The position numbers were made by a program, and so were the translations under genes. 43,474 nt of DNA, taken from the NCBI RefSeq assembly GCF_014648355.1, contig NZ_BMQY01000001.1:1547753-1591226 (forward strand), in the 5' to 3' direction. Source of the stretch: Couchioplanes azureus. Lineage in GTDB: Bacteria > Actinomycetota > Actinomycetes > Mycobacteriales > Micromonosporaceae. A model generated the notes under the pieces. The model was not told the DNA's origin and made no database searches. It saw only the letters and a program-made list of their open reading frames with translations. Positions 26,226 through 34,116 of the stretch are shown piece by piece (the stretch's first letter is position 1; each line of letters opens with the position of its first letter).

Positions 26226-27269
26226 TCAGACGTCGAGCAGATCGCCCGGCCCGGTCCAGCGCTGCACCATCCGGGTGCGGGCCTCGAGCTTGCCGTTCAC
26301 CCGTACGCGGTAGGTCTGCGGGACCACGCGCAGCGTCAGCCAGGTACGGACCCGGCGGTTGACGCCGTTGACCTGCATGGTGGTGGTGCGCAGCCGCCAG
26401 GTGCGGCACTCGGTGCGGTGGCGCGTCCGGCCGCCGACGGTCACCTTCTGGCGCAGGCAGCGGACCGTGTTCTGCATCGTGTACGGGTTGGGCCCGGTGT
26501 ACCCCGAGGCGCCGAGGGCGGGCGCCATGGCCCGGTACCAGTTCCAGGCCATCTTCGAGTAGCCGAAGTCGTTGGGGTGGCGCAGGTCGTGCAGGTCGAT
26601 ACCGGCGATCGAGGACTGGTCCACGACCGTGATCCGGCCGTCCCGCCGGTCCGCCACGAGCTGGGGGATCAGGCGGTTGTAGACCCGTGCCTCGGCGGCC
26701 TCCCCGGGCAGGCGCGACATGGTGATCTGCGCGAGGAAGATGTGCACCTCCGGCCGCGCCGCGCGGATCTTGTCGAGCAGGGCGGAGAGCTTGCGAGCGG
26801 TCTTGTACGCGCTGTGGCCCTCCTTGAAGTTGTTCGTGCCGACGTGCAGCAGCACCACGTCGGGGCGGGCGGCGGCCAGCCAGTCGTCGACCTTCGTCGC
26901 CAGCTCGTCGATGTTCCAGCCGCCGTGGCCCTCGTGGTTGATGTCCGAGCCGATGCCGTTGCGCTGCGAGCCCACGTAGTTGATCTGCAGTCCGCCCTTG
27001 AGCAGCCGCTTCGCCAGCTCCATCCGGTACGAGCTGCGCGACGGCGAGCCGGTGCCCATGGTGATCGAGTCGCCGAGCGGCATGACCCGCAGCGCCTCGA
27101 CGGCGTTCGTCCGCACCGGGTCGCCGCCCACGACGGCGGGGGGTACCGGCTCGGCGGAGGCGACCTGCGGCGATCCGGCACTCGTCGCCAGGCCCGCGGC
27201 CAGCACGCCGGCCATGGCCATGACGCCCATCCGGCGGACGCCGGACCAGCTCTGCCCCAAGATGCCCAC
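26226..27269 (-). CDS. Secreted SGNH/GDSL-type hydrolase
   Basis: A 347-residue secreted esterase/lipase-like protein. The signal peptide is about residues 1-39 (MAGVLAAGLATSAGSPQVASA). SGNH blocks are clear: block I VMPLGDSITMGTGSP (nucleophile Ser), block II Gly in GHGGWNID, block III VGTNNF (Asn), block V DLHDLRHPNDFGYSKMA (Asp and His). After residue about 255 follows a basic C-terminal domain with paired Cys (VRCLRQKVTVGGRTRHRTECRTW), which may bind a polymer. Acyl or polysaccharide ester substrates are likely but unspecified. The start is a GTG. Confidence 0.87.
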   Translation of the reverse strand: MGILGQSWSGVRRMGVMAMAGVLAAGLATSAGSPQVASAEPVPPAVVGGDPVRTNAVEALRVMPLGDSITMGTGSPSRSSYRMELAKRLLKGGLQINYVGSQRNGIGSDINHEGHGGWNIDELATKVDDWLAAARPDVVLLHVGTNNFKEGHSAYKTARKLSALLDKIRAARPEVHIFLAQITMSRLPGEAAEARVYNRLIPQLVADRRDGRITVVDQSSIAGIDLHDLRHPNDFGYSKMAWNWYRAMAPALGASGYTGPNPYTMQNTVRCLRQKVTVGGRTRHRTECRTWRLRTTTMQVNGVNRRVRTWLTLRVVPQTYRVRVNGKLEARTRMVQRWTGPGDLLDV

Positions 27270-27401
27270 GGCGAATCCCCCGATCGTCAGCGGCTCTCGC
27301 CCGACAGATCGGCCGTGACGGCGCCCACACGATTTCCGCCCGGTAGCCGTGGGTTGTGATCACGGTGCGAGCGGTGCCGGGGACCCGGCGTGCTGCTGGG
27401 G

Positions 27402-27746
27402 TTACTGGAACAGCTCGAGGACTCCCGAGACCTCAAGCACCCGGTTGACGATGCCGTGGGCGTTGACGATCGACAGTTTCACCCCGGCGGCCCGCCCGGC
27501 GTTGAGCCCATCGATGAGCGCGCCCATGGCCTCGCTGTCGAGGAAGGTGACGCCGGCGAAGTCGACCACGACCCCCGCAGTGCCGTCCTCGTCGGTGGCC
27601 TGGTCGTCGTCGGTGGCCCGGTTCTCGGCGATGGCCTGAAGGAGCATGGACCGCAGCTCGTCCCGCGCGGTGATGTCGAACTCACCGGACAGCCGGACGG
27701 CGCCCGCCTCCCGGGTGATCTCGTAGCCGGCGTCGCTGTCCATCAT
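27402..27746 (-). CDS. STAS-domain anti-anti-sigma factor
   Basis: A 114-residue STAS domain protein: VRLSGEFDITARDELRSML, then a short acidic insert (ATDDDQATDEDGTAG), then VVVDFAGVTFLDSEAMGALIDGLNAG. The Ser of LDSEA is the site phosphorylated in SpoIIAA/RsbV-type proteins. It ends VLEVSGVLELF. It lies 13 bp after the anti-sigma kinase gene and forms a partner-switch pair with it. The acidic insert is not usual in the family. Confidence 0.88.
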   Translation of the reverse strand: MMDSDAGYEITREAGAVRLSGEFDITARDELRSMLLQAIAENRATDDDQATDEDGTAGVVVDFAGVTFLDSEAMGALIDGLNAGRAAGVKLSIVNAHGIVNRVLEVSGVLELFQ

Positions 27747-27759
27747 TCGTGATCATAAG

Positions 27760-28188
27760 TCAGGTGGGTACCGGGAACTCCGCCCAGACATGCTTGGTGC
27801 CGTCCTCGACGTACCAGCCGATCTCGAGCGCGAACCGCTTGGCGAGCTGAAGTCCCAGCCCGCCGTGCCCGAGCGGCCGGTCCGCCCGGTACTCGGGCGG
27901 TGCCTCGGGCGAATGGTCCGCGACGTCCAGCACGAACCCGTCCCCGGCCCGCCCGAGCCGTACGATCGTCGGCGGCAGACCGTGCCGCAGAGCGTTGGTG
28001 GCCAGCTCGGTGGCGACCAGGACGACCTTCTCGGGCACCTCGTCGAGCGAGGCGCCGTCCGCCAGGGCTTGCCCGGTGATGGCTCTGTGCAGGGACGCTC
28101 GCAGGGTCTTCAGCTGCGGGGGACTGTCCAGCACCCACCGCTGGAGCTCGGTCATCCGTGGTGGGTGCTGCGCGCTGATGAAGGCCAT
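27760..28188 (-). CDS. RsbW-type anti-sigma factor / ATP-binding kinase
   Basis: A 142-residue HATPase_c protein. The N box is VVLVATELATNALRHG, the G1 box VADHSPEAPPEYR and the G2 region GHGGLGLQLAKRF, placing it among the small actinobacterial serine-kinase anti-sigma factors. First gene of a two-gene leftward operon with the STAS protein at 27402. The sigma factor is not in the window. Confidence 0.86.
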   Translation of the reverse strand: MAFISAQHPPRMTELQRWVLDSPPQLKTLRASLHRAITGQALADGASLDEVPEKVVLVATELATNALRHGLPPTIVRLGRAGDGFVLDVADHSPEAPPEYRADRPLGHGGLGLQLAKRFALEIGWYVEDGTKHVWAEFPVPT

Positions 28189-28348
28189 GCGATCTTATGC
28201 CCACCAAGGATGCTGATCATGTACGTGGATGCCTTGATGTCCGGTTCCCGTCCCCCGTTCCGATGCCGCAGGTCATATTTCCTGATAAACGGACCTTCCC
28301 GGACGATAATGACCAGCAACTACGGTCTTCGAAAGGCGAGGTGTACGA

Positions 28349-28978
28349 GTGCCGCGGAACCCGAAACACCTCACCATCGGGACCGTGATCAACCCCGAGG
28401 TGCGGGGCGTCGAGTGGGAATCCCGGGTCGACGACCTGGAAGACGACATCATGCTGATGCCATCCCCGGCCCCGGAGCTGGAGGTCGCCACCCCGGAGGC
28501 GGGCGACGAGATCCTGGTCGCCTGGAACCGTCCCCCGCACCGGTACCGCGTCATGACGCAGATGCTCGGCCGGGTCGGGGAACGGTGGCGCCTGCGCATC
28601 GTGGGTGAGCCGGAGCCGGTCACCCGCCGCACCTTCTTCCGTGGCGGCGGCGGCGAAGCGGCGCTCCTCCGCCACGAGGAGGACACCCAGTGGCAGGTCG
28701 CCACGGTCGAGGACATCAGCGAGGCGGCGCTGCGCTGCGCCGTCACCGACCTGCAGTTCGTCGAGGGCGACCCGGTCCAGGCGCGGGTCACCCTGGGCGA
28801 GCGGCACTTCGACGCCAGCGGAACGGTGCTCCTCACCCGGGAGGCGGAGAAGCCCGACGAGCCTGCCGAGGTGGTCATCCTCTACATGCTGACCGAATCC
28901 CAGGCCCAGCAGGTCCGCCGCTATCTGCTCGAATGGCAACTGGCCGAACGGCGCCGCGCGAGCGCGGACGACGAGTAG
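28349..28978 (+). CDS. PilZ-like domain protein
   Basis: A 209-residue soluble protein. The N-terminal 90 residues resemble the YcgR-N type domain (GDEILVAWNRPPHRYRVMTQML). The C-terminal half resembles PilZ: TRRTFFRGGGG gives the Arg-x-x-x-Arg c-di-GMP motif, followed by VATVEDISEAALRCAV at the D-x-S-x-x-G position. Here the final Gly is absent (Ala), so c-di-GMP binding may be weak. The role is probably c-di-GMP signalling in an actinobacterium with motile or developmental stages. The GTG start has AAAGGCGAGG upstream. Divergent from the anti-sigma operon. Confidence 0.7.
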   Translation: MPRNPKHLTIGTVINPEVRGVEWESRVDDLEDDIMLMPSPAPELEVATPEAGDEILVAWNRPPHRYRVMTQMLGRVGERWRLRIVGEPEPVTRRTFFRGGGGEAALLRHEEDTQWQVATVEDISEAALRCAVTDLQFVEGDPVQARVTLGERHFDASGTVLLTREAEKPDEPAEVVILYMLTESQAQQVRRYLLEWQLAERRRASADDE

Positions 28979-29116
28979 CCGTTCCGCTGTTCGTTCTTCC
29001 GCGCGAAAAGCATGAATGGTTGATGTCGGAACGCTGACACGACTGCGGCCGGACAGGGCGCCGATCGTCGTGATCACATGGATCGAAGTTGATGCATGAG
29101 ATCAGGAAGGATCGGA

Positions 29117-30049
29117 GTGTTGCGCAGACGTATCGGCGTCATCATGCTCTGCATGCTCGCCCTGCTGGCCTCGACGGGAAGTCCCGCCCAGGCCGGCACC
29201 AGGGATCGGTTGATGTACTACGTGCAGTCGACGGGCGCCGGCGCCATCGGCTATGTCGACTCCATCGACCACGTGACCCTGCGCAGTTATTCAGCCGGCT
29301 CCTTCTCCACGGGGTGGACCCACATCGTGAACGTGGGGGACGGGTTGCTGTACTACAACTCCCGCACGGGCGCCGCCGCCACCGGCTACCTCGATTCGGC
29401 CAGCAATCACATCGCCGTGCGTTCGTACCCGGCCGGCTCCTTCGCGACGGGGTGGACCCACATCGAGCAATTCGATTTCCAGCGGCTGCTGTACTACAAC
29501 TCCCGCACCGGCGCCGTCATGATCGGCAAGGTCGACGACGGCCGCAATCACTCGGTCGTGCGGAATTACCCGGCCGGCTTCTTCTCGACGGGCTGGACCC
29601 ACATCGCGGGCGCCTTCGCCGGAGGGCTGTTCTACTACAACTCCTCCACGGGTGCCGCCGCTACCGGCATCGTCGGTTGGGAAGGCGAACACACCACCAC
29701 GCAGTCGTACCCGGCCGGCTCCTTCGCGACGGGGTGGACCCACATCGTGTCCGCCTCCAGCCGGCTGTGGTTCTACAACTCCTCCACGGGTGCCGGAGCC
29801 ATCGGTTACGTCGATCCCACCAGCAAGCACCACGAGACCAAACGTTCCTACCCGGCCGGCTCCCTCGCGACAGGATGGACCCACGTGGTGCCCCGCTCCG
29901 GCGGAGTCTTCTCCTACAACGCCGCCACGGGCGCCGGAGCCAGCGGTTCCATCGATCCGCACAGCAACCAGCACACGACCACCCACTCCTTCTCGGCCGG
30001 CTTCTTCTCCCCGGGGTGGACCCACATCGCCCGGACGTTCGTTCCTTGA
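29117..30049 (+). CDS. Secreted six-repeat protein (probable beta-propeller)
   Basis: A 310-residue secreted protein. The signal peptide is about residues 1-27 (LRRRIGVIMLCMLALLASTGSPAQA). The mature part is six repeats of about 46 residues and nothing else. Each has a hydrophobic-YYNSxTGAxxxGxVD strand, a His-containing loop and an ending close to SYPAGSFATGWTHI. Repeat starts are near LMYYVQS, LLYYNSR (twice), LFYYNSS, LWFYNSS and VFSYNAA. Regular 46-47-residue repeats with a GWTHI-like ending suggest propeller blades of a lectin-like fold. GTG 29117 is chosen for AGGAAGG 6 nt upstream; the in-frame ATG 29096 has no ribosome site. Confidence 0.78.
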   Translation: MLRRRIGVIMLCMLALLASTGSPAQAGTRDRLMYYVQSTGAGAIGYVDSIDHVTLRSYSAGSFSTGWTHIVNVGDGLLYYNSRTGAAATGYLDSASNHIAVRSYPAGSFATGWTHIEQFDFQRLLYYNSRTGAVMIGKVDDGRNHSVVRNYPAGFFSTGWTHIAGAFAGGLFYYNSSTGAAATGIVGWEGEHTTTQSYPAGSFATGWTHIVSASSRLWFYNSSTGAGAIGYVDPTSKHHETKRSYPAGSLATGWTHVVPRSGGVFSYNAATGAGASGSIDPHSNQHTTTHSFSAGFFSPGWTHIARTFVP

Positions 30050-30137
30050 TAGCGACGAAGCCGGCGGGTAATAGGCCGGCGGGGCGCTCCCGTGCGGGCC
30101 TGCCGCTCAGCCCCTGACCGCCTGGACGCCGCGGCTG

Positions 30138-30196
30138 CGAGGTCGAGGGTGACCGCTTGCCGCCGTCGCCTGCGACGCGAAGCGCCCTCGACCTCG
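30138..30196. repeat. Composite long hairpin
   Basis: Outer 12-bp perfect stem CGAGGTCGAGGG / CCCTCGACCTCG, then inner stems CGCTT/AAGCG and GTCGC/GCGAC with a 2-nt apex. It could be the terminator of the secreted protein gene (89 bp downstream) or part of a structured RNA. Confidence 0.7.
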
Positions 30197-30385
30197 GAAG
30201 GCGGCCAGGACATACGGCTCGCGGCCGGCCCGGCATCCGACGGCTACGGCAAGCTCGACGTCCTCGGAGCTGTAGGCGCCATTGGGGCGGCTCACCTTGC
30301 GCGCTCGCGGCCCCCGGCTGGCGGCCGGCATCGAACGGCGCACCAGGGCGCGACCCGGTCGGTGCCGGGCCGCAAGGCGCACGAC

Positions 30386-30424
30386 GAAGCCCGTGGTATC
30401 CCGGCCGGAGCTGCCACGGGCTTC
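30386..30424. repeat. 11-bp inverted repeat
   Basis: GAAGCCCGTGG / CCACGGGCTTC, perfect, with a 17-nt loop. Terminator-like, but no T-run follows on either strand. Confidence 0.65.
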
Positions 30425-30501
30425 TGGGATGAGGGCACTCCACCACACCTGGAGGTCCCCTGGAAATGGTGGTCGCCGCGGCCGCGCCGGGGAAAGAAGA
30501 A

Positions 30502-30531
30502 GCCCTCACGAGCGTTTCCGCTGGTGAGGGC
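30502..30531 (-). terminator. Terminator of the tRNA operon
   Basis: GCCCTCAC-cAGCG/CGCTc-type hairpin (outer 8 bp GCCCTCAC/GTGAGGGC, inner 4 bp AGCG/CGCT with one mismatch between). On the minus strand it is followed by the T-rich TTCTTCTTTCC. Lies 21 bp beyond tRNA-Phe. Confidence 0.88.
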
Positions 30532-30551
30532 ATCGCGCCCGGGTCGGGCTG

Positions 30552-30628
30552 TGGTGGCCAGGGGCGGGGTCGAACCGCCGACCTTCCGATTTTCAGTCGG
30601 ACGCTCGTACCAACTGAGCTACCTGGCC
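30552..30628 (-). tRNA. tRNA-Phe (GAA)
   Basis: Full cloverleaf on the minus strand: acceptor GGCCAGG/CCTGGCC, D-stem GCTC/GAGC, anticodon stem TCCGA/TCGGA with loop CTGAAAA (anticodon GAA), and T-stem GGCGG/CCGCC. The CCA end is encoded (30552-30554). Last gene of the Glu-Asp-Phe cluster. Confidence 0.97.
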
Positions 30629-30660
30629 GTGCCGTGCGATGAATCCGCTCGGCTGGGCAC

Positions 30661-30737
30661 TGGCGGTCCTGACGGGACTTGAACCCGCGACCTCCGCCTT
30701 GACAGGGCGGCGAGCACTCCAACTGCTCCACAGGACC
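30661..30737 (-). tRNA. tRNA-Asp (GTC)
   Basis: Cloverleaf on the minus strand: acceptor GGTCCTG/CAGGACC, D-stem GAGC/GCTC, anticodon stem CCGCC/GGCGG with loop CTGTCAA (anticodon GTC), and T-stem GCGGG/CCCGT with one wobble. Discriminator G as expected for Asp. CCA encoded (30661-30663). Confidence 0.97.
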
Positions 30738-30793
30738 TTGCTGGTGTTGCTTATTCTTACCACTTGCCGTTGCACTGACCTAAGTCAGGTCCG

Positions 30794-30866
30794 TACCCCC
30801 AACGGGATTCGAACCCGTGCTACCGCCTTGAAAGGGCGGCGTCCTAGGCCACTAGACGATGAGGGC
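30794..30866 (-). tRNA. tRNA-Glu (TTC)
   Basis: Cloverleaf on the minus strand: acceptor GCCCTCA/TGGGGGT (two wobbles), anticodon stem CCGCC/GGCGG with loop CTTTCAA (anticodon TTC), and T-stem ACGGG/CCCGT. CCA is not encoded. First gene of the tRNA cluster. Confidence 0.96.
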
Positions 30867-31032
30867 AACTCCGCCATCATTGCACATTCACAATTCCTGC
30901 GGTGTGGGCCCCAACCGGCCCCGCTTGAGGCTTGGAAAGCATACGTGATGGCCCGCCCATCATCCAAACCGGTATGCCCTTCGCCGCGTCGGGCCCTCTG
31001 ACCAGGGCAGACGGTGATCGGGTCGGCGGATG

Positions 31033-31968
31033 TCAGCCGGGGGCGGGACATTCGCGGACGGTTGCCGCCACCCGCCGGACCGCCTCGCCGAGGCTGTCCA
31101 GTCGCACGACGCCCGGCGGCAGGCGATCCGCCGGCCATCCCGGACCGGCCGCCGCGGCCAGCAGCGGGCCGTGACCGGCCGACAACAGCCGGGTCCACTG
31201 GGCCGGGTCGCCCGTCTCGGCGAACTGCGACCACAGCACGATCGCCGCCGGTCCGGTGCGCGCGACCGCGTCGGCCAGCGCCTGCGGGGGTACGCGGGCG
31301 CCCAGCAGCCGGCTCGGGACGCCCGCCTCGGCCAGCGCCGCGGCGAGGGCCTCCAGCGGGAGGGTGTGCTGCTCCTCGTCCGCCGCGGCCAGCATGACCC
31401 GGGGGGCCCGGCTGCTGGGTGGCCGGGCCACGGAGCTCAGGACCTCGGTGACGGAGCGCGAGATCAGGTGTTCCACCTCGATGAAGCGGCGGGTGGCCGC
31501 GTAGCGGTCCCCGATGCCGATCAGGACCGGCATGATCACGTCCTGCCATGCGCCGATGACGCCTCGGTCCGCCACGGCCGTCGCGAGGATGTCGCGCAGG
31601 GCGGGCGCGTCGAGACGCATGGCGGCACGGGCCAGGCCGCGGGCGGCGGGGCCGGCTCGTCCCGTACGGATGGTGTGCCCGCCGCCGTCGCGGGTCGTGC
31701 AGGGCAGCCCGCCGGCCGTGCCGGGCCGGACCCCGTCGACGGGCACGCGCCGGGCCCATGCCGCCGCCTCGGCCGGTGCCACGCCCTGGCCGGTGAGCCG
31801 CCGCATGACCTGCAGCCGTTCCAGGTCCTCGGGGGTGTACCGCCGGTGCTGCCCGGGCGTGTGCTGGCTCGGCCCCAGTCCGTACCGCTGGTGCCAGGTC
31901 CGTAGCGTCGTGACGGCGACCCCCAGACGGCGCGCCACCGCCCCGGCCGTCAGCGCCTCATCGGCCAC
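31033..31968 (-). CDS. MerR-type regulator with B12-binding domain (CarH/LitR-like)
   Basis: A 311-residue two-part regulator. Residues 5-70 are a MerR helix-turn-helix (TAGAVARRLGVAVTTLRTWHQRYG, QHRRYTPEDLERLQVM). Residues about 105-180 form the four-helix cap of cobalamin-binding proteins with Y156-x9-E166-H167. Residues 188-300 are a Rossmann-like B12 fold, with His201 (DEEQH) at the lower-ligand position. CarH photoreceptors have W-x9-EH in the cap; here Tyr replaces Trp. It likely represses carotenoid genes in the dark and releases DNA on light exposure. Last gene of the crtE-crtI-idi operon; its GTG start overlaps the idi end by 11 bp. Confidence 0.85.
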   Translation of the reverse strand: MADEALTAGAVARRLGVAVTTLRTWHQRYGLGPSQHTPGQHRRYTPEDLERLQVMRRLTGQGVAPAEAAAWARRVPVDGVRPGTAGGLPCTTRDGGGHTIRTGRAGPAARGLARAAMRLDAPALRDILATAVADRGVIGAWQDVIMPVLIGIGDRYAATRRFIEVEHLISRSVTEVLSSVARPPSSRAPRVMLAAADEEQHTLPLEALAAALAEAGVPSRLLGARVPPQALADAVARTGPAAIVLWSQFAETGDPAQWTRLLSAGHGPLLAAAAGPGWPADRLPPGVVRLDSLGEAVRRVAATVRECPAPG

Positions 31969-32557
31969 CCGACCGCCCCGCGTCGTCGTCGAGGTGCCGC
32001 CGGAGCCGGTCGGTGACGCCGGACAGCCAGGGGGCGTACGCCCGCGGCTCGCGGGCGAGGGCCAGCTCCAGCTCGTCGAGCGGCATCCACCGCACCCCGG
32101 CGACCTCCCCGGGATCGACGAGCAGCGGCGCGTCGTCGTCCAGGCGGCCGAGCAGGACGTGGTCGTACTCGTACTCGACCCGTCCGGTGGCGGGGTCCTC
32201 CGCGTAGTACGAGTACACCCCCACCTCGGTCAGGTCGACGTCCTCGACCCCCACCTCCTCGACGAGGCGGCGCTTGGCGGCGACGTCGAGCGATTCGCCG
32301 GGTGCGGGATGCCCGCAGCAGGTGTTGGCCCAGCGCAGCGGGAACCGGGTCTTGGTGGCCGCCCGCTGCTGCAGGAGCACCCGGCCCGAGGCGTCCCGCA
32401 GGAACACGGAGAAGGCGCGGTGCAGCAGCCCGGGGGCGCGGTGGGCCTCCTCGACGGTGATCTCGCCGGTGGCCGACCCTTCCTTGTCGACGAGCTCGAC
32501 GAGATGGGATTCGCGTGACCCCGCCCCGCCGATCTCCCCGGTCCGCGGCTCCCTCAT
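31958..32557 (-). CDS. idi: Isopentenyl-diphosphate delta-isomerase, type 1
   Basis: A 199-residue Nudix-fold enzyme that interconverts IPP and DMAPP for carotenoid precursors. Signatures: HLVELVDKEG, HRAFSVFLRDASGRVLLQQRA, catalytic Cys in WANTCCGHPAPGES, Nudix-like AAKRRLVEEVGV and the catalytic Glu in VEYEYDHVL. Its first codons overlap the end of crtI by 4 bp, and its end overlaps the merR start. A 13-residue Gly/Arg N-terminal leader is unusual but harmless. Confidence 0.95.
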   Translation of the reverse strand: MREPRTGEIGGAGSRESHLVELVDKEGSATGEITVEEAHRAPGLLHRAFSVFLRDASGRVLLQQRAATKTRFPLRWANTCCGHPAPGESLDVAAKRRLVEEVGVEDVDLTEVGVYSYYAEDPATGRVEYEYDHVLLGRLDDDAPLLVDPGEVAGVRWMPLDELELALAREPRAYAPWLSGVTDRLRRHLDDDAGRSGGR

Positions 32558-34068
32558 GCCGGCCTCCCCACCATCTGCCCGTGGCTCCGCGTGGAGCCGG
32601 TTATCCGCGAGGCCGCCAGCTTCCCGGAGATCAACACCATCGGCACGCCGACACCCGGCTGCGTCCCGGAACCCGTGAACACCACGTTGGGCAGCGCGGG
32701 ATGCAGATTGCCGGGCCGGAAGGGACCGGTCTGGGTGAACGTGTGCGCGGCCGCGAACGGCGTGCCGGCGGCCATCCCCTGCTCCGCCCAGTCGGCCGGC
32801 GTGATGATCCGTTCGACCTCCACGCCGTCCCGGAAGCCGACGTATCCGCGCTGCTCCAGCACGCGGAGCAACTCGTCCGCATAGCGCCGGCCGAGACCGT
32901 CCCGCCAGGCGAGGGGCGCCAGGTCGAGGTGGGGCGCCGGAGCGAGCACGTAGTAGCTGTGCCGTCCGGCCGGGGCGACGCCCGGGTCCGTGCGGCTGGG
33001 GTTGGTGACCAGCAGCGACGGGTCGCTCATCAGCAGACCCTGCCGGATGACCTCGTCGAACGTGCCCTTCCAGGCCGCGCCGAAGTGGATGTTGTGGTGC
33101 GCGATCTTGGAATAGGCCCGGTCGGAGCCGAGGTGGAGCACGACGCACGAGGGGGAATACCGCAGCTTGCGCGGCCGCGCGGACGCCGGCAGCAGGTCGC
33201 GCAGGGCCACCGGCAGGTCGGGATTGAGGACGACGACATCGGCGGCGATGCGCTCGCCCGTGTCGGTGACGACTCCCGTGGCGCGTCCGCCGGACGTCTC
33301 GACGCGGGTCACCGTGGTCGCGTAGCGGAACTCGACGCCGTGCTTCTCCGCGGCCCCGGCCAGTGCCCTGGGCACGGCGTGCATGCCGCCCCGGGGGAAG
33401 TAGACCCCGGCCACCGCGTCGAGATACGCGATCACCGCGTAGATCGCGAGGGCGTCGTGCGGCGCCAGGCCCGCGTACATCGCCTGGAAGGAGAAGATCC
33501 GCCGGGTACGGGGATCGCGGAAGTACCGGTCGATCTTCGGCTGGAGCCGGCGGAAGCCGCCCATCCCGATCAGCTTGACGAGGCCGAGGTTGAGCAGGTC
33601 GAGCGGTGTGTCGAGATTGCGGTCGATGAAGTCGTCGCGTTCGAGCCGCCACAGTTTGCGGGCGAAGTCCACGAACCGCAGGTAGCCGTCGGCCTCGCGC
33701 GGCCCGCACACCCGGGAGATCTCGGCCGCCATCCGGACGGTGTCGGTGAGCACGTCCAGGGTGGACCCGTCCGGGTAGTACGCCCGGTAGGCCGGATCGA
33801 GGGGAGTCAGCTCGAGCCAGTCGGACAGCTGCTCACCGACGGCGCCCAGGGGCTCGGCGATCAGCTCCGGCATGGTCAGCACGGTGGGACCGGTGTCGAA
33901 CTCGTACCCGTCGACCGAGAGCCGGCCGGCCCGCCCACCGGGCAGCGGCTCGCGCTCGACGACCGTCACCTGCCGTCCGGCCCCGGCGAGGTGCAGCGCG
34001 CACGCCAGGCCTGCGAGCCCGGCCCCGACGACGACCACCCGGTCGGTCGGCCCTGTCACTCGTCGCAC
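32554..34068 (-). CDS. crtI: Phytoene desaturase
   Basis: A 504-residue FAD-dependent desaturase converting phytoene stepwise to neurosporene/lycopene. N-terminal dinucleotide motif VVVVGAGLAGLACALHLAGAG with the GGRAGR continuation and YEFDTGPTVLTMP. The C-terminal CrtI signature is GNLHPALPNVVFTGSGTQPGVGVPMVLISGKLAA. The frame starts GTG (34068); a second GTG three codons later would start directly before the FAD motif. It lies 48 bp after crtE in the same leftward operon. The number of desaturation steps cannot be decided from sequence. Confidence 0.94.
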   Translation of the reverse strand: MRRVTGPTDRVVVVGAGLAGLACALHLAGAGRQVTVVEREPLPGGRAGRLSVDGYEFDTGPTVLTMPELIAEPLGAVGEQLSDWLELTPLDPAYRAYYPDGSTLDVLTDTVRMAAEISRVCGPREADGYLRFVDFARKLWRLERDDFIDRNLDTPLDLLNLGLVKLIGMGGFRRLQPKIDRYFRDPRTRRIFSFQAMYAGLAPHDALAIYAVIAYLDAVAGVYFPRGGMHAVPRALAGAAEKHGVEFRYATTVTRVETSGGRATGVVTDTGERIAADVVVLNPDLPVALRDLLPASARPRKLRYSPSCVVLHLGSDRAYSKIAHHNIHFGAAWKGTFDEVIRQGLLMSDPSLLVTNPSRTDPGVAPAGRHSYYVLAPAPHLDLAPLAWRDGLGRRYADELLRVLEQRGYVGFRDGVEVERIITPADWAEQGMAAGTPFAAAHTFTQTGPFRPGNLHPALPNVVFTGSGTQPGVGVPMVLISGKLAASRITGSTRSHGQMVGRPA

Positions 34069-34116
34069 GTCAGCAGCTCCCGAACGGTCGAGGGGAAGTG
34101 GTTGCAGCGCAGACCA

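Larger units (their letters stand above)
30050..30551. other. Hairpin-rich intergenic region
   Basis: 502 bp without a supported gene between the secreted repeat protein and tRNA-Phe. It holds a composite hairpin (30138-30196), a second 11-bp hairpin (30386-30424) and the tRNA operon terminator (30502-30531). Open frames running through it also cross the tRNA genes and are not credible. Confidence 0.6.

Noticed and set aside
30092..30731. Open frames of 196 (plus) and about 350 (minus) codons between the secreted repeat protein and the tRNAs
   Set aside because: They run through tRNA-Phe and tRNA-Asp genes and lack any domain.
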